DNA of 64,000 nt from Winogradskyella sp046545555 (GTDB taxonomy: Bacteria; Bacteroidota; Bacteroidia; Flavobacteriales; Flavobacteriaceae): NCBI RefSeq assembly GCF_046545555.1, contig NZ_JBHZTH010000001.1, positions 496,001 to 560,000 of the forward strand, written 5' to 3'. Below the pieces are notes generated by a model. That model ran no database searches, had not been told where the DNA came from, and saw nothing but the letters and a program-made list of their open reading frames with translations. Shown one piece after another: positions 17,167-26,280 of this stretch. The position numbers were made by a program, and so were the translations under genes. The first letter of the stretch is position 1. The number at the start of each line of letters is the position of its first letter.

Positions 17167-18196
17167 AGAAATAGGTGGAAACAATCCATGTTTTATAATA
17201 GCGGAATTGTCAGCAAATCATAATGGGGATTTAAACGTTGCAATTGATACTATTAGAGCGGCAAAAAGGACTGGTGCAGACGCGATTAAATTACAAACTT
17301 ATACACCAGATACTTTAACTATAGATTGCGATAAAGATTATTTTAAAATAGATGGTGGTACTTTATGGGATGGTAAGTCACTTTATGAACTATATGGTGA
17401 GGCTTATACCCCTTGGGAATGGCATAAAAGACTGTTTGAGGTAGCAGAAGAAGAGGGCCTAATTTGTTTTTCTTCACCATTTGATTTTACTGCTGTAGAT
17501 TTCTTAGAAGAGTTAAATGTACCAGCATATAAAATAGCATCCTTTGAAATTCAAGATATTCCTTTAATAGAATATGCTGCTTCAAAAGGGAAGCCTATTA
17601 TAATTTCTACTGGAATTGCCGAAGAATCTGATATTAGACTAGCTGTTGACGCATGTAAAAAAGTCGGGAACAATGATGTTATTTTGTTAAAATGTACATC
17701 ATCTTACCCTGCACCACTCGAATTGGCGAATCTTAAAACTATTCCGGATTTAAAAGAACGATTTAATGTTGAAGTAGGCTTTAGTGACCATACTTATGGT
17801 TCATTAGCGCCAACTGTAGCTACCACATTAGGGGCTAAAGTAATTGAAAAACATTTCATATTAGACAAAGACATTGGAGGTCCTGATGCTGATTTTTCTT
17901 TAGATGTAAATGAGTTTACAGAACTAGTGAATAAAGTAAGGGATACAGAAAAATTACTGGGCACTATTTCTTATAAAATCTCAGAAAAGGTAAAAAAGAA
18001 CAGAAAATTTGCAAGATCACTTTTTGTAGTTAAAAACGTAAAAAAAGGTGATTTTATAACAAAAGAGAATGTTAGATCTATCAGACCTGGTTATGGCTTA
18101 CCCCCTAAATATTACGCTACAATTCTCCAGAAAAAATTCACTTGTGATATTAATTTAGGAGAGCCCCTAACTTCTGAAATGATAGAGGATTTTTAG
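17150..18196 (+). CDS. pseI: Pseudaminic acid synthase
   Basis: Condenses the free 2,4-diamino-2,4,6-trideoxy-altrose derivative with phosphoenolpyruvate to make pseudaminic acid. It is a NeuB-family TIM barrel (1-270) plus a C-terminal SAF/antifreeze-like domain (about 285-348, SLFVVKNVKKGDFITKENV). The segment ELSANHNGDLNVAIDTI and the phrase KLQTYTPDTLT are typical of PseI rather than NeuB or LegI. 348 residues is normal. It overlaps the pseG fusion by 17 bases and ends the compact pse block. Confidence 0.93.
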   Translation: MKIGNREIGGNNPCFIIAELSANHNGDLNVAIDTIRAAKRTGADAIKLQTYTPDTLTIDCDKDYFKIDGGTLWDGKSLYELYGEAYTPWEWHKRLFEVAEEEGLICFSSPFDFTAVDFLEELNVPAYKIASFEIQDIPLIEYAASKGKPIIISTGIAEESDIRLAVDACKKVGNNDVILLKCTSSYPAPLELANLKTIPDLKERFNVEVGFSDHTYGSLAPTVATTLGAKVIEKHFILDKDIGGPDADFSLDVNEFTELVNKVRDTEKLLGTISYKISEKVKKNRKFARSLFVVKNVKKGDFITKENVRSIRPGYGLPPKYYATILQKKFTCDINLGEPLTSEMIEDF

Positions 18197-18197
18197 A

Positions 18198-18243
18198 ATT
18201 TTACTTTTTCAAATTACAACCGAAGTGTTTTAGAAAGTAAAAT
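18198..18243. repeat. 10-bp inverted repeat after pseI
   Basis: ATTTTACTTT at 18198-18207 pairs perfectly with AAAGTAAAAT at 18234-18243, with 26 bases between. It begins two bases after the pseI stop, in a 108-base gap without genes. It could be a weak terminator, an mRNA-stabilising hairpin or chance in AT-rich DNA. It marks the boundary between the sugar-nucleotide block and the transferase and polymerase block. Confidence 0.4.
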
Positions 18244-18304
18244 CGACTGGGATTAATTTATTACTATTTCATTTTTTTCAAAATATTACAATTAAAAGAG
18301 CTCA

Positions 18305-19510
18305 ATGAAAAAAATAATTTATTTCGATAATTGGGATAAGGGTTATCGTAATTTTTTGAGATTAGATCAAGGTTTCAAATCTAAAGACTATGAGACCTTA
18401 TTAATTCATACAGCTTCCTTAACTAACCCAGAGGTTAAAAAAGAGTACTTAATCAATGGTTTGAAATTGAGAGATATTTCTTTTTATAAAACAATACGCA
18501 TAAAAAAGGTTATTAAAAAAGAAGGTCCTTCTGCAATTATAATGCTCAATCTTTCATTTATCTTAGATAGGGTGATTGTTCAAATTTGTAAAGATTTAGA
18601 TATTAATGTTTATTATTTAGCACATGGTAAATTAGTTTCAATAGACAGTGTAAAAGAAGTAAAGGAAAACCTTGATCAAAAAGGGTTAATTTCTAAGATT
18701 AATAAAAAGAATATATTTTCCACTTTTAATTATATTTTGGGTCTCAAAAACCCACTTCAGTTGTTTGTTTTTATTAAAAAATTACTTACAAACCCTACTG
18801 AGTTTATAGTACTTCCTAAATATTCCGAAGAATTAAATGTTAACAAATGCTTCGTATATTATCAGTCGGATTTCGATTTAATGACAAAAGAATTTGGCTT
18901 TCCAAGAGATAAAATAGATGTAGTTGGTAATCCGGAACTCGATGTATTTTACAATTCAGAAATAAAAAGTAAAAAAGTTTTTTGTATTAACGAATTGGGT
19001 GTTGATGATATCGATTATGTTGCTTACTTAGATGATGGTCTTTCATCAATTCATAATTGGGATGATAATAAATGGCTTGATTTTTTGAAGGATATTAATA
19101 ATATTTTGTTGAGAAATGATCTAAAATTAATTATAAAAACCCATCCTAGAAGGGATATAAAATCTCATTTAGATTTTTTTGAGTCTAACAATATTACGGT
19201 GATAAAAGATTTAGACTTTAAAAACTTCTTACACCACTCTAAATTCGTAATCAGTCATTTTTCATCTGTAATTATATATGCTCTTCTATTAAATAAAAAG
19301 GTTAAATCACCGCGTTGGGGAGTTTCAAATGGTCTTGTTGAGCAATATCCAAATTCTGTTGTAGATTATTATGATAACTCCAAGGTTTTTGAAGATAGTA
19401 TTTTTAATTGCGAAGTCGATACTTTTGCTATAAAACATTATATAGAAAGCACTATTGGTAAGGTTGATGGGAAAAGTGTAGAGAGAATCGTAAATGGAAT
19501 TATAAAGTAA
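18305..19510 (+). CDS. Putative GT-B glycosyltransferase, candidate nonulosonate (pseudaminyl) transferase
   Basis: Unassigned 401-residue cytosolic protein between pseI and the flippase. No membrane helix or signal peptide is seen. The C-terminal half resembles the nucleotide-binding half of GT-B enzymes such as bacterial sialyltransferases and CDP-glycerol transferases. LIIKTHPRR has H280-P281, and ISHFSSVIIYALLLN has S320-S321, matching the HP and SS motifs that contact CMP in those families. A DDG is present at 243-245, but its spacing to HP (about 37) is too short for the usual catalytic D/E-D/E-G. Given the CMP-Pse genes just upstream, transfer of pseudaminic acid is a reasonable but unproven role. 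Confidence 0.55.
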   Translation: MKKIIYFDNWDKGYRNFLRLDQGFKSKDYETLLIHTASLTNPEVKKEYLINGLKLRDISFYKTIRIKKVIKKEGPSAIIMLNLSFILDRVIVQICKDLDINVYYLAHGKLVSIDSVKEVKENLDQKGLISKINKKNIFSTFNYILGLKNPLQLFVFIKKLLTNPTEFIVLPKYSEELNVNKCFVYYQSDFDLMTKEFGFPRDKIDVVGNPELDVFYNSEIKSKKVFCINELGVDDIDYVAYLDDGLSSIHNWDDNKWLDFLKDINNILLRNDLKLIIKTHPRRDIKSHLDFFESNNITVIKDLDFKNFLHHSKFVISHFSSVIIYALLLNKKVKSPRWGVSNGLVEQYPNSVVDYYDNSKVFEDSIFNCEVDTFAIKHYIESTIGKVDGKSVERIVNGIIK

Positions 19511-19520
19511 GAATTAAACA

Positions 19521-20747
19521 ATGTTTAAAAATAAATCTAACATATTAACCTCTGTAAAGTACATTTTTGTGTCTGGTGCATCAAAAGGGTTAAACTATAT
19601 ATTGTTATTTTATTTTGCGGTTGGAGTTTATTCAGATCAATATATAACCATATTGCTGCTACTTTCTCTAGAACAGATTTTAAGCCTGTTATTGCCCTTA
19701 AATCACTCTAATGTTATTTACTCTAAGTCAATTACAAGTTATAAGCATATAACTAATAAAATGACCTGTAATTCTATCGTAACTGTGCTTTTGTTTGTTT
19801 TGCTTTATCTCGTTTTTAAAGATGAAGTTTTTAATTATTTTGAGGTATTTGATAATCTGGTTTATCTAAGTTTATTTTTTAGTATGCTTATTAATTCTTA
19901 CATGGTATATCTAACCAATTATTTTAAGGTAATAGGTGAGCATAATAAAGCGCTTATTGTCCAAGCCCTTTTATTAATCTCATTTATTAGTATTGTAGTT
20001 TTTATAGTATTTATTGAGGATGTGGTACTCGCCTTTTTCCTAGGGAAAGCGATAGGCTTATTTATCGCTTTAGTTATTTTGGGGTTATATAATTTATTAG
20101 GCTTTAGTTTTAGTGTTAAATTCTTAAATAAAGAGGAGCTTAAAAATGTCATGAACCTATTTTCTGTTAGCGCTCTAGGGTGGTTATCTGGACTTGGATT
20201 TTTGAATTTGGCTAAAATTTATTCAAGCGCAGAGGAGTTAGTTAAAATAGGATATATTTTAAATATTTTTAATGTTTTCTTATTACTCAGTATTGGAATC
20301 AATTCTATTTATGCTCCTGTGATTAAAAAGCATTTACAAAATCAAAATAATTTCAGAGCGTTGAAAATAAAAACAAAGACATTACTCGGTTATTTGTTGG
20401 TTGCCATTTTAACTTTTGCTTTTTACCTTGTGATTTCTAGTTTTGACTTTGGCTTTAATGAGCGTGTAGTTGCTATTATTTCAATTATTCCGTTTGTAAT
20501 TTTAATATATATGTTTAATGCTTTTAATTGGGTGTCTCAACCTTTTTATTTGGTTAATAATAAATTCAAAAACTATAACCTAATTAATTTACTGTCTTAT
20601 GGTATTTGGATACTTGTTCTAGTAGGTTCGATTTACTCTGGGTATAAAAATTTTATTATATATTTAATCCTTATCCATTTTATAAAAAGTGTACTTTCCT
20701 TTATGTACGCCAAAAAGTATTTTATGAATAAAAACTACATACCCTAA
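19521..20747 (+). CDS. Wzx-type oligosaccharide flippase
   Basis: A 408-residue, very hydrophobic protein with about 12 predicted membrane helices and few charged loops. It fits the MOP/PST superfamily of lipid-linked oligosaccharide flippases by size, topology and N-terminal pattern (an early helix with SGASKGLNYILLFYF). Members move undecaprenyl-diphosphate-linked repeat units to the periplasmic face. It sits directly before the putative polymerase, as in many Wzx/Wzy clusters. Sequence conservation in Wzx is low, so the call rests mainly on topology and neighbourhood. Confidence 0.78.
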   Translation: MFKNKSNILTSVKYIFVSGASKGLNYILLFYFAVGVYSDQYITILLLLSLEQILSLLLPLNHSNVIYSKSITSYKHITNKMTCNSIVTVLLFVLLYLVFKDEVFNYFEVFDNLVYLSLFFSMLINSYMVYLTNYFKVIGEHNKALIVQALLLISFISIVVFIVFIEDVVLAFFLGKAIGLFIALVILGLYNLLGFSFSVKFLNKEELKNVMNLFSVSALGWLSGLGFLNLAKIYSSAEELVKIGYILNIFNVFLLLSIGINSIYAPVIKKHLQNQNNFRALKIKTKTLLGYLLVAILTFAFYLVISSFDFGFNERVVAIISIIPFVILIYMFNAFNWVSQPFYLVNNKFKNYNLINLLSYGIWILVLVGSIYSGYKNFIIYLILIHFIKSVLSFMYAKKYFMNKNYIP

Positions 20748-20765
20748 ATAAATTGAATTTTATAA

Positions 20766-22175
20766 ATGAAGCTTAAATCTATATTAACTTTTTTATATTT
20801 TGTTATTAGCGTTCCGTTGTTTGTGTTTTTCTATGCAGAACCTATCGTTTGGATTTCTTTTTTTATAAATTTTGTTGTGTTAACGTATATTACAAATTAC
20901 CACTTAAATAAAGAAAACACCTTCTCCCCATTTTTAACTTCATTCATTATATTTAATTATTTGTTCTTTTTAATGGCACCTATGATACAGATTTCTTCTC
21001 TTAAAGCAGGAGAAAATAGTTTTCCAAATGCGATGCCATATTCAGTCCAAAGTGTGTTATATGTAAATTTCTTAATATTAATTTTTGTTGTTGGTTTTTT
21101 TACTACGTACATTTTTTTAAAAAAAAGAAAGCTTAAAAAAGAGGTTGAAGTAAAAGAAAGTGACACTAGTTTTTTTACTCCCTTGATTGTAATAATTTTA
21201 TTTGTTTTGTGTCTAATTATAGTGGGTTTTAATTATAATTATGTTTTAGATGAAATAAATAATTCCATATATCAACGCTCTGAGTCTTCAGTATCTGTGC
21301 TCCTAATAAAGAAGAAATTTTTATTTTATATACCTCTTGGAGCAATAGTAATCACCTATCGATATTTAATTAAAAAGAAGGCGGTAACTACAAATACATT
21401 GTTTGCGTCCTTAGCATTAGTAGCACTAATATCAATCTTACTATTTTTTAAAAATCCATTAGTAGAAAAAAGAAATGCTTTAGGCCCAATTTATATAACA
21501 CTTATTTTTCTCTTTTATCCTAAATTAATTAACAGTAATTCTAAGTTTTTCTTTTTTCTATTTCTATCAATGATTGTGGCCTTTCCATTAATTTCTACAA
21601 TAACTCACTTAGATGCAAGCTTGGAAGAGACAATAGCAAATCCTGAAATTTTCTTTAAACTACTTGTTGAGTCTGGCAGCATATCAACAACATTTAACTC
21701 GTTACATTACGACGCCTATAGTAATATTTTAGCAACCGTTGAATACACTCAATTTAATGGCTTCTCCTTTGGGTATTTATTACTTGGCTCAGGGTTATTT
21801 TTTGTTCCCAGAAGTTTATGGGCATCTAAGCCAATAACTACTGGAAAAGAAGTTGGAAGCTACTTAATTGAAACGCATAGTTTTGGTGATGGAAAGTTTA
21901 ATAATTTGTCTAATCCAATAATATCTGAAGGTTATATTAATTTTGGGGTATTGGGTGTTATATTAATGTTTTTAATACTAGCCTACGTTATAGTTATATT
22001 TTTAAAATGGTTTAGTTCTTCCGACTCATTAAAACAGCTTATTGCTTTCTATTTTGCTATACATTTAATATTCTTATTAAGAGGTGATTTAACAAATGGC
22101 TTTGCTTACTTTATAGGTCCTTTTTTAGGAGCCTACGTTTTTCCTAAAATTGTAAAAAGATTTTTTAGAAAATGA
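20766..22175 (+). CDS. Wzy-type oligosaccharide repeat unit polymerase
   Basis: 469 residues with about 11 membrane helices and one large loop. The loop segment FVPRSLWASKPITTGKEVG, followed by NPIISEGYINFGVLG before a helix, matches the family of O-antigen and oligosaccharide repeat-unit polymerases in which an Arg-rich periplasmic loop binds the growing chain. It would join flipped repeat units in the periplasm. The stop overlaps the next gene by 4 bases. Confidence 0.78.
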   Translation: MKLKSILTFLYFVISVPLFVFFYAEPIVWISFFINFVVLTYITNYHLNKENTFSPFLTSFIIFNYLFFLMAPMIQISSLKAGENSFPNAMPYSVQSVLYVNFLILIFVVGFFTTYIFLKKRKLKKEVEVKESDTSFFTPLIVIILFVLCLIIVGFNYNYVLDEINNSIYQRSESSVSVLLIKKKFLFYIPLGAIVITYRYLIKKKAVTTNTLFASLALVALISILLFFKNPLVEKRNALGPIYITLIFLFYPKLINSNSKFFFFLFLSMIVAFPLISTITHLDASLEETIANPEIFFKLLVESGSISTTFNSLHYDAYSNILATVEYTQFNGFSFGYLLLGSGLFFVPRSLWASKPITTGKEVGSYLIETHSFGDGKFNNLSNPIISEGYINFGVLGVILMFLILAYVIVIFLKWFSSSDSLKQLIAFYFAIHLIFLLRGDLTNGFAYFIGPFLGAYVFPKIVKRFFRK

Positions 22176-23386
22176 AGCGATTTTTAAATCTTAAGCCAAT
22201 AAATTCTCTATTTGTAGTAGGCTTTTTTTTGTTTTCAATTTCTTTGCTTTTACCGCTAAATTTAAGAAATATCCCAACTTTTATATTTGTTGTTGTAATA
22301 CTTTTATTATCACGAAAACTAAGGTTTAATAAAACTTTGGTTATAAACAGTCTTGTGTTTTTTATAATGCTAGTAAGCTTAACATACTCAAGCGATATTG
22401 ATTTTGGATTAAAAAAAATAGTTGTCTTAATACCTATACTGGTAATGCCTTTTTGTTTTTTCTTAATTAAGAAGAGTTTTAATATTAGGCAATATCAGCT
22501 TCTTTTTTATAAAAGCTTTTTTTATTCAACTGTTATTTTTCTTGTCGGTGTATTTATTCATAATTATATAAATGGATATTTTAATGAAACAATATTTGTT
22601 CATTATCCTCAAAGAATGAATATTGGGTATGGTAAATATTCTATACATCCTATCTACATATCAATTTACATTTCTATAGCGATTATTTTTTCTATCCCTA
22701 TTTTAAAACAAACCAAACATAAATTAAAACAGATACTTATCATTTTATGTGTTTTATTTATGTCAATAATATTATTAATGTTGGCACGTAAAGGACCAAT
22801 AATAATTACGTTTATAATCATTTTAGGGTATTTCTTATTCAACAATAATAAGAAACGAATAAAATTACTTTTACCTCTTTTATTACTTCTAATGATTTTT
22901 ATAGGTTACAGCATCCCTCCTTTAAGAATAAGGTTCATAGATTTAATAAACGTAATATTTGATAAAAACTATAGCTTGTTAGGGTCCACAACAATGAGAC
23001 TTTATATTTTTGAATGTTCAACCGAAATCATTAGTAACAATTTTATGATTGGAGTTGGCATCGGTGATGTTAAACAAGCTTTAAATGATTGTTATTTATC
23101 AAATGAAGAAGTTTTTAAAGGAAAATATTTTAACTCTCATAATCAGTTTCTGAGCGTTTCGTTAGCTTCAGGTTTTGTTGGTCTTCTGGCCTTCTTAACG
23201 ATGTTTTATCATAATATTAAAATAGCAATAAAAAATAAAAGTTTTGTGCATACATCAATTACTATACTTTTTATAACGATAATGTTCACTGAGAATATTT
23301 TAGAAAGACAAGATGGTGTAATGCTTTTTTCCTTTTTTATCAATTTCTTTGCATTTCAAAAGATAGAGCAGAAAACTTCGGAATGA
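22172..23386 (+). CDS. O-antigen ligase-like (Wzy_C domain) membrane protein
   Basis: 404 residues, about 11 membrane helices. The long periplasmic loop near residues 265-325 has GVGIGDVKQAL and FNSHNQFLSVSLASG. The N-S-H-N-Q-F signature is typical of WaaL-type ligases, which move a finished glycan from undecaprenyl diphosphate to lipid A core or to protein. The same domain occurs in some polymerases, so with the gene at 20.8 kb one is probably polymerase and this one ligase. It overlaps both neighbours by 4 bases. Confidence 0.78.
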   Translation: MKRFLNLKPINSLFVVGFFLFSISLLLPLNLRNIPTFIFVVVILLLSRKLRFNKTLVINSLVFFIMLVSLTYSSDIDFGLKKIVVLIPILVMPFCFFLIKKSFNIRQYQLLFYKSFFYSTVIFLVGVFIHNYINGYFNETIFVHYPQRMNIGYGKYSIHPIYISIYISIAIIFSIPILKQTKHKLKQILIILCVLFMSIILLMLARKGPIIITFIIILGYFLFNNNKKRIKLLLPLLLLLMIFIGYSIPPLRIRFIDLINVIFDKNYSLLGSTTMRLYIFECSTEIISNNFMIGVGIGDVKQALNDCYLSNEEVFKGKYFNSHNQFLSVSLASGFVGLLAFLTMFYHNIKIAIKNKSFVHTSITILFITIMFTENILERQDGVMLFSFFINFFAFQKIEQKTSE

Positions 23387-24468
23387 AAAAAATACTATTA
23401 ATTGGGCCATTGCCAGAGCCAACTACTGGTGTCTCTTTAGCAAATAAAGTGGTTGCTGAAAATTTAGATAAAGACGAGGCTTACACTATCTCTACAATTA
23501 ATACATCTTACGATAGATTTGACGAAAATATTGGAGCCTTTTCAATTTCAAAGGCATTATTTTTTATAAAGCAGAATTTTTTAGCGTATAAAATTTTTGG
23601 CGTAAACGCAGTTTATTTAACCCCTGGGCAAACCTTTTTTGGGGTCATTAAGTATGCGTTTTTCATTCTTTTATCTAGAGTATTGAATAAAGAAATTATA
23701 ATACATATCCATGGAAATTATCTTGGCACAGAATACAGTTTACTTAAAGGTATAAAGAAAAGGTTGTTTAAGTTTTTATTATCAAAATCTAATAAAGGTG
23801 TAGTTCTCTCTGAATCGTTAAAGGGCAATTTATCACCCTTTATACAACAAGATAATATTTATGTACTCTACAACTTTGTAGAGGATTATTTATTTAAAGA
23901 GAAAAGTGTACCAGACAAACAAGAAATATTAATTCCTAAAATTATTTTTTTAAGCAATTTAATGGAAGAAAAGGGGATTTTTGATCTATTAGATGCGCTA
24001 AGAACTCTTGAAGATTCCGGTTTTAATTTTGAAGCAAAAATTGCTGGTAATATAGATAAATCAAATCAGGCAAAATGTAAAACCTATTTCACTAAATTAA
24101 AGAAGGTAAGTTATGTTGGTGTAGTTAAGGGAGGGGAAAAGAAATCATTACTAGAATGGGGTAATATTTTTATTTTACCTACTTATTATAAAATGGAGGG
24201 ACAGCCAATATCTATTTTAGAAGCGATGTCTACCGGAAACATAGTCTTAACTACTAAACACGCCGGAATACCAGATATTTTCACAGATTCAAAAAACGGG
24301 TTTTATGTTGAAAAAAGGAACCCAAATGATATTGCTAATAAAATTAAACAAGTAGCTGTTAATGATGATCTTTCAAGAGACATAATTGATCAAAACTTAA
24401 TATTTTCTGAACAAAAGTATAGAGTTTCTAATTTTATTAATAATCTTAAGACTATTTTTGAAGCTTAA
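23383..24468 (+). CDS. Glycosyltransferase family 4 protein
   Basis: A retaining GT-B transferase of 361 residues. The N-terminal Rossmann part opens with LIGPLPEPTTGVSLAN. The C-terminal donor-binding part has FLSNLMEEKGIFDLLDAL and then GQPISILEAMSTGNIVLTT, an E-x7-E-like motif that contacts the sugar nucleotide. It would act on the cytoplasmic face while the repeat unit is built. Donor and acceptor cannot be read from the sequence. It overlaps the ligase-like gene by 4 bases and ends 2 bases before the acetyltransferase. Confidence 0.87.
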   Translation: MKKILLIGPLPEPTTGVSLANKVVAENLDKDEAYTISTINTSYDRFDENIGAFSISKALFFIKQNFLAYKIFGVNAVYLTPGQTFFGVIKYAFFILLSRVLNKEIIIHIHGNYLGTEYSLLKGIKKRLFKFLLSKSNKGVVLSESLKGNLSPFIQQDNIYVLYNFVEDYLFKEKSVPDKQEILIPKIIFLSNLMEEKGIFDLLDALRTLEDSGFNFEAKIAGNIDKSNQAKCKTYFTKLKKVSYVGVVKGGEKKSLLEWGNIFILPTYYKMEGQPISILEAMSTGNIVLTTKHAGIPDIFTDSKNGFYVEKRNPNDIANKIKQVAVNDDLSRDIIDQNLIFSEQKYRVSNFINNLKTIFEA

Positions 24469-24470
24469 TA

Positions 24471-25022
24471 ATGACTGAGAATATTCAAAACCTTAATAAT
24501 TATAAAAACCCAGATGGTTTTAGAGGCAGGTCTAAATGGACTGTTCAGCTATGGTGGATTGTGTATGCTTTATTTTTTAAACTTTCGCCTCAGGTAATGT
24601 ATGGTTGGCGACGTTTTTTACTAAGATCGTTTGGGGCAAAAATTGGAAAGAATGTAATTATACGACCATCAGCCCAAATTACATATCCTTGGAAAATTTC
24701 TATTGGTGATTTTAGTTGGGTTGGTGATGAGGTTGTTCTTTATTCTTTGGGCGAAATAGAAATAGGTTCTAATACTGTTATTTCTCAAAGAAGCTATATA
24801 TGTACAGGTTCTCACCATTATAATTCGGAAAATTTTGAGATTTATGCTCAAAAAATCAAAATAGGGAATAAGTGTTGGTTAGCCTCAGATGTTTATGTTG
24901 CGCCTTCAATTACTATTAATGATTTTACGGTAGTTGGTGCTAGGAGTAGTGTGTTTTCTAACTTACCAGCGAATAAAGTATGCGTTGGGAGTCCTGCAAA
25001 GCCTATTAAAGATAGAATATAA
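24471..25022 (+). CDS. WcaF-like hexapeptide O-acetyltransferase
   Basis: 183 residues of the left-handed beta-helix (LbH) acyltransferase family, close to colanic acid WcaF. The N-terminus has FRGRSKWTVQLWWIVY as in WcaF, then hexapeptide turns such as IGKNVIIRPSAQI, IGDFSWVGDEVVLYSL and IGSNTVISQRSYI. The catalytic histidine candidate is in TGSHHYN. It probably acetylates a sugar of the repeat unit from acetyl-CoA. It could alternatively substitute for the missing PseH, though PseH enzymes are GNAT proteins of a different fold. Confidence 0.83.
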   Translation: MTENIQNLNNYKNPDGFRGRSKWTVQLWWIVYALFFKLSPQVMYGWRRFLLRSFGAKIGKNVIIRPSAQITYPWKISIGDFSWVGDEVVLYSLGEIEIGSNTVISQRSYICTGSHHYNSENFEIYAQKIKIGNKCWLASDVYVAPSITINDFTVVGARSSVFSNLPANKVCVGSPAKPIKDRI

Positions 25023-25029
25023 AAAATTT

Positions 25030-26235
25030 GTGAAAATTAAAAACATAACTTTTATAAGCCTTAATTACGCGCCAGAGGATACAGCTATTGGCTTATATTC
25101 CACGCAATGGGTAAGTTTTTTAAAAGATGCTGGGTTTAAAGTTACAGTAGTTACAGCGTTTCCTTATTATCCAAAATGGGAGATTTCTGATGGTTACAAA
25201 AAGAAAAAGGTATTTTTACAAGAAGAGTTATTTGGCACTAGAGTTTTGAGATATAAGCAGTACGTCCCCAAAAATCCTAATTTTTTAAAGCGAATAATAC
25301 ATTTATCCGATTTTACTTTTGGATCATTCTTCAATCTTTTTAAGATTAAAGAATGTGATTTAGTGATTTCAGTTGTTCCTTTTACTACCTCTGTATTATT
25401 AGGTTATATTCAAAAAAAAAGATTCAAATCGAAGTTATGGGTTCATGTTCAAGATTTTGAATTTGATGCGGCACTTCAGACTGGTGTTGGAAAAAAGAAA
25501 AATATTATTTTTAAAGCGCTTTTTAAATTAGAAAAGTGGTTGTTTTCAAAAGCAGATTTAGGAAGTACAATAAGTCACAGTATGCTTAAAAGATTTTCAG
25601 AGAAAACTACTTCTGAACAATTTTTTTTACCAAACTGGATTGATGAAGAAAAAATAAATCCCCTAAATTCTGAGCCGCACAAGTACTTAAGTTCTAACAA
25701 AATTAAAATCTTATATTCTGGTAATATTGGAGATAAACAAGATTGGGATGTTTTTATCAAATTTTGTAACGATATTAATCCAGGTATTTACGATGTAGTT
25801 GTTGTGGGTGATGGAGCAAAAAAAGATTGGTTGTTAGAAAAAATTAGCGCCTTTTCAAATGTTCATTACTATCCTCCTGTACCTTTTGAAGAATTATCTG
25901 ATTTATTATGCAGTGCGGACGTACATATTTTATTTCAAAAACCAGAAGTAATAGATACAGTTATGCCTTCTAAAGTCCTAGGTATGATGGCAAGCGCAAA
26001 ACCATCAATTATAATAGGAAATGAAAACTCTGAAGTAAAATCTATTTTTGAAGCTTCAGATGCTGGCTTATATTTCTCTAAGTACAGCTCTATTCTTGTT
26101 ACAGATTTGCAACACCTTACAAATAACAAGGAAAAGCTACAAAAACAAGGCGATAAGGCGCGAAGCTATGTAATTGAAAATTTTTCGAAAGACAAAATAT
26201 TGTCTAATATGTTAGAAAAGTTGAAAGAATTATAA
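25030..26235 (+). CDS. WcaI-like glycosyltransferase family 4 protein
   Basis: GT-B transferase of 401 residues resembling colanic acid WcaI, a putative fucosyltransferase. The N-terminus has FISLNYAPEDTAIGLYSTQW and VVTAFPYYPKWE, both typical of WcaI. Later segments include VHVQDFEFDAAL, ILYSGNIGDKQDWD and PSKVLGMMASAKP. I start it at the GTG at 25030, eight bases after the acetyltransferase. A longer open frame runs back inside that gene but is not plausible as coding. With gmd-fcl in the cluster, GDP-fucose is a likely donor (inference). Confidence 0.84.
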   Translation: MKIKNITFISLNYAPEDTAIGLYSTQWVSFLKDAGFKVTVVTAFPYYPKWEISDGYKKKKVFLQEELFGTRVLRYKQYVPKNPNFLKRIIHLSDFTFGSFFNLFKIKECDLVISVVPFTTSVLLGYIQKKRFKSKLWVHVQDFEFDAALQTGVGKKKNIIFKALFKLEKWLFSKADLGSTISHSMLKRFSEKTTSEQFFLPNWIDEEKINPLNSEPHKYLSSNKIKILYSGNIGDKQDWDVFIKFCNDINPGIYDVVVVGDGAKKDWLLEKISAFSNVHYYPPVPFEELSDLLCSADVHILFQKPEVIDTVMPSKVLGMMASAKPSIIIGNENSEVKSIFEASDAGLYFSKYSSILVTDLQHLTNNKEKLQKQGDKARSYVIENFSKDKILSNMLEKLKEL

Positions 26236-26280
26236 TGAGTGCTACCTAAAAAACAAATTTTCTATTTTTTCACTTTCTCC

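Noticed and set aside
19031..19039. DDG at residues 243-245 of the 18.3 kb transferase as the sialyltransferase D/E-D/E-G catalytic motif
   Set aside because: It is only about 37 residues before the HP motif and falls at the start of the C-terminal Rossmann domain; in sialyltransferases the catalytic motif is in the N-terminal domain, much farther away.
24471..25022. WcaF-like acetyltransferase as a replacement for PseH
   Set aside because: It is a left-handed beta-helix enzyme close to WcaF, while PseH is a GNAT protein, and it lies far from the pse genes. Possible but less likely than the fused formyltransferase.
24934..25029. Upstream extension of the WcaI-like gene into the acetyltransferase gene
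   Set aside because: The extra 32 residues overlap the acetyltransferase C-terminus and do not look like a WcaI N-terminus; the GTG at 25030 restores the expected start.
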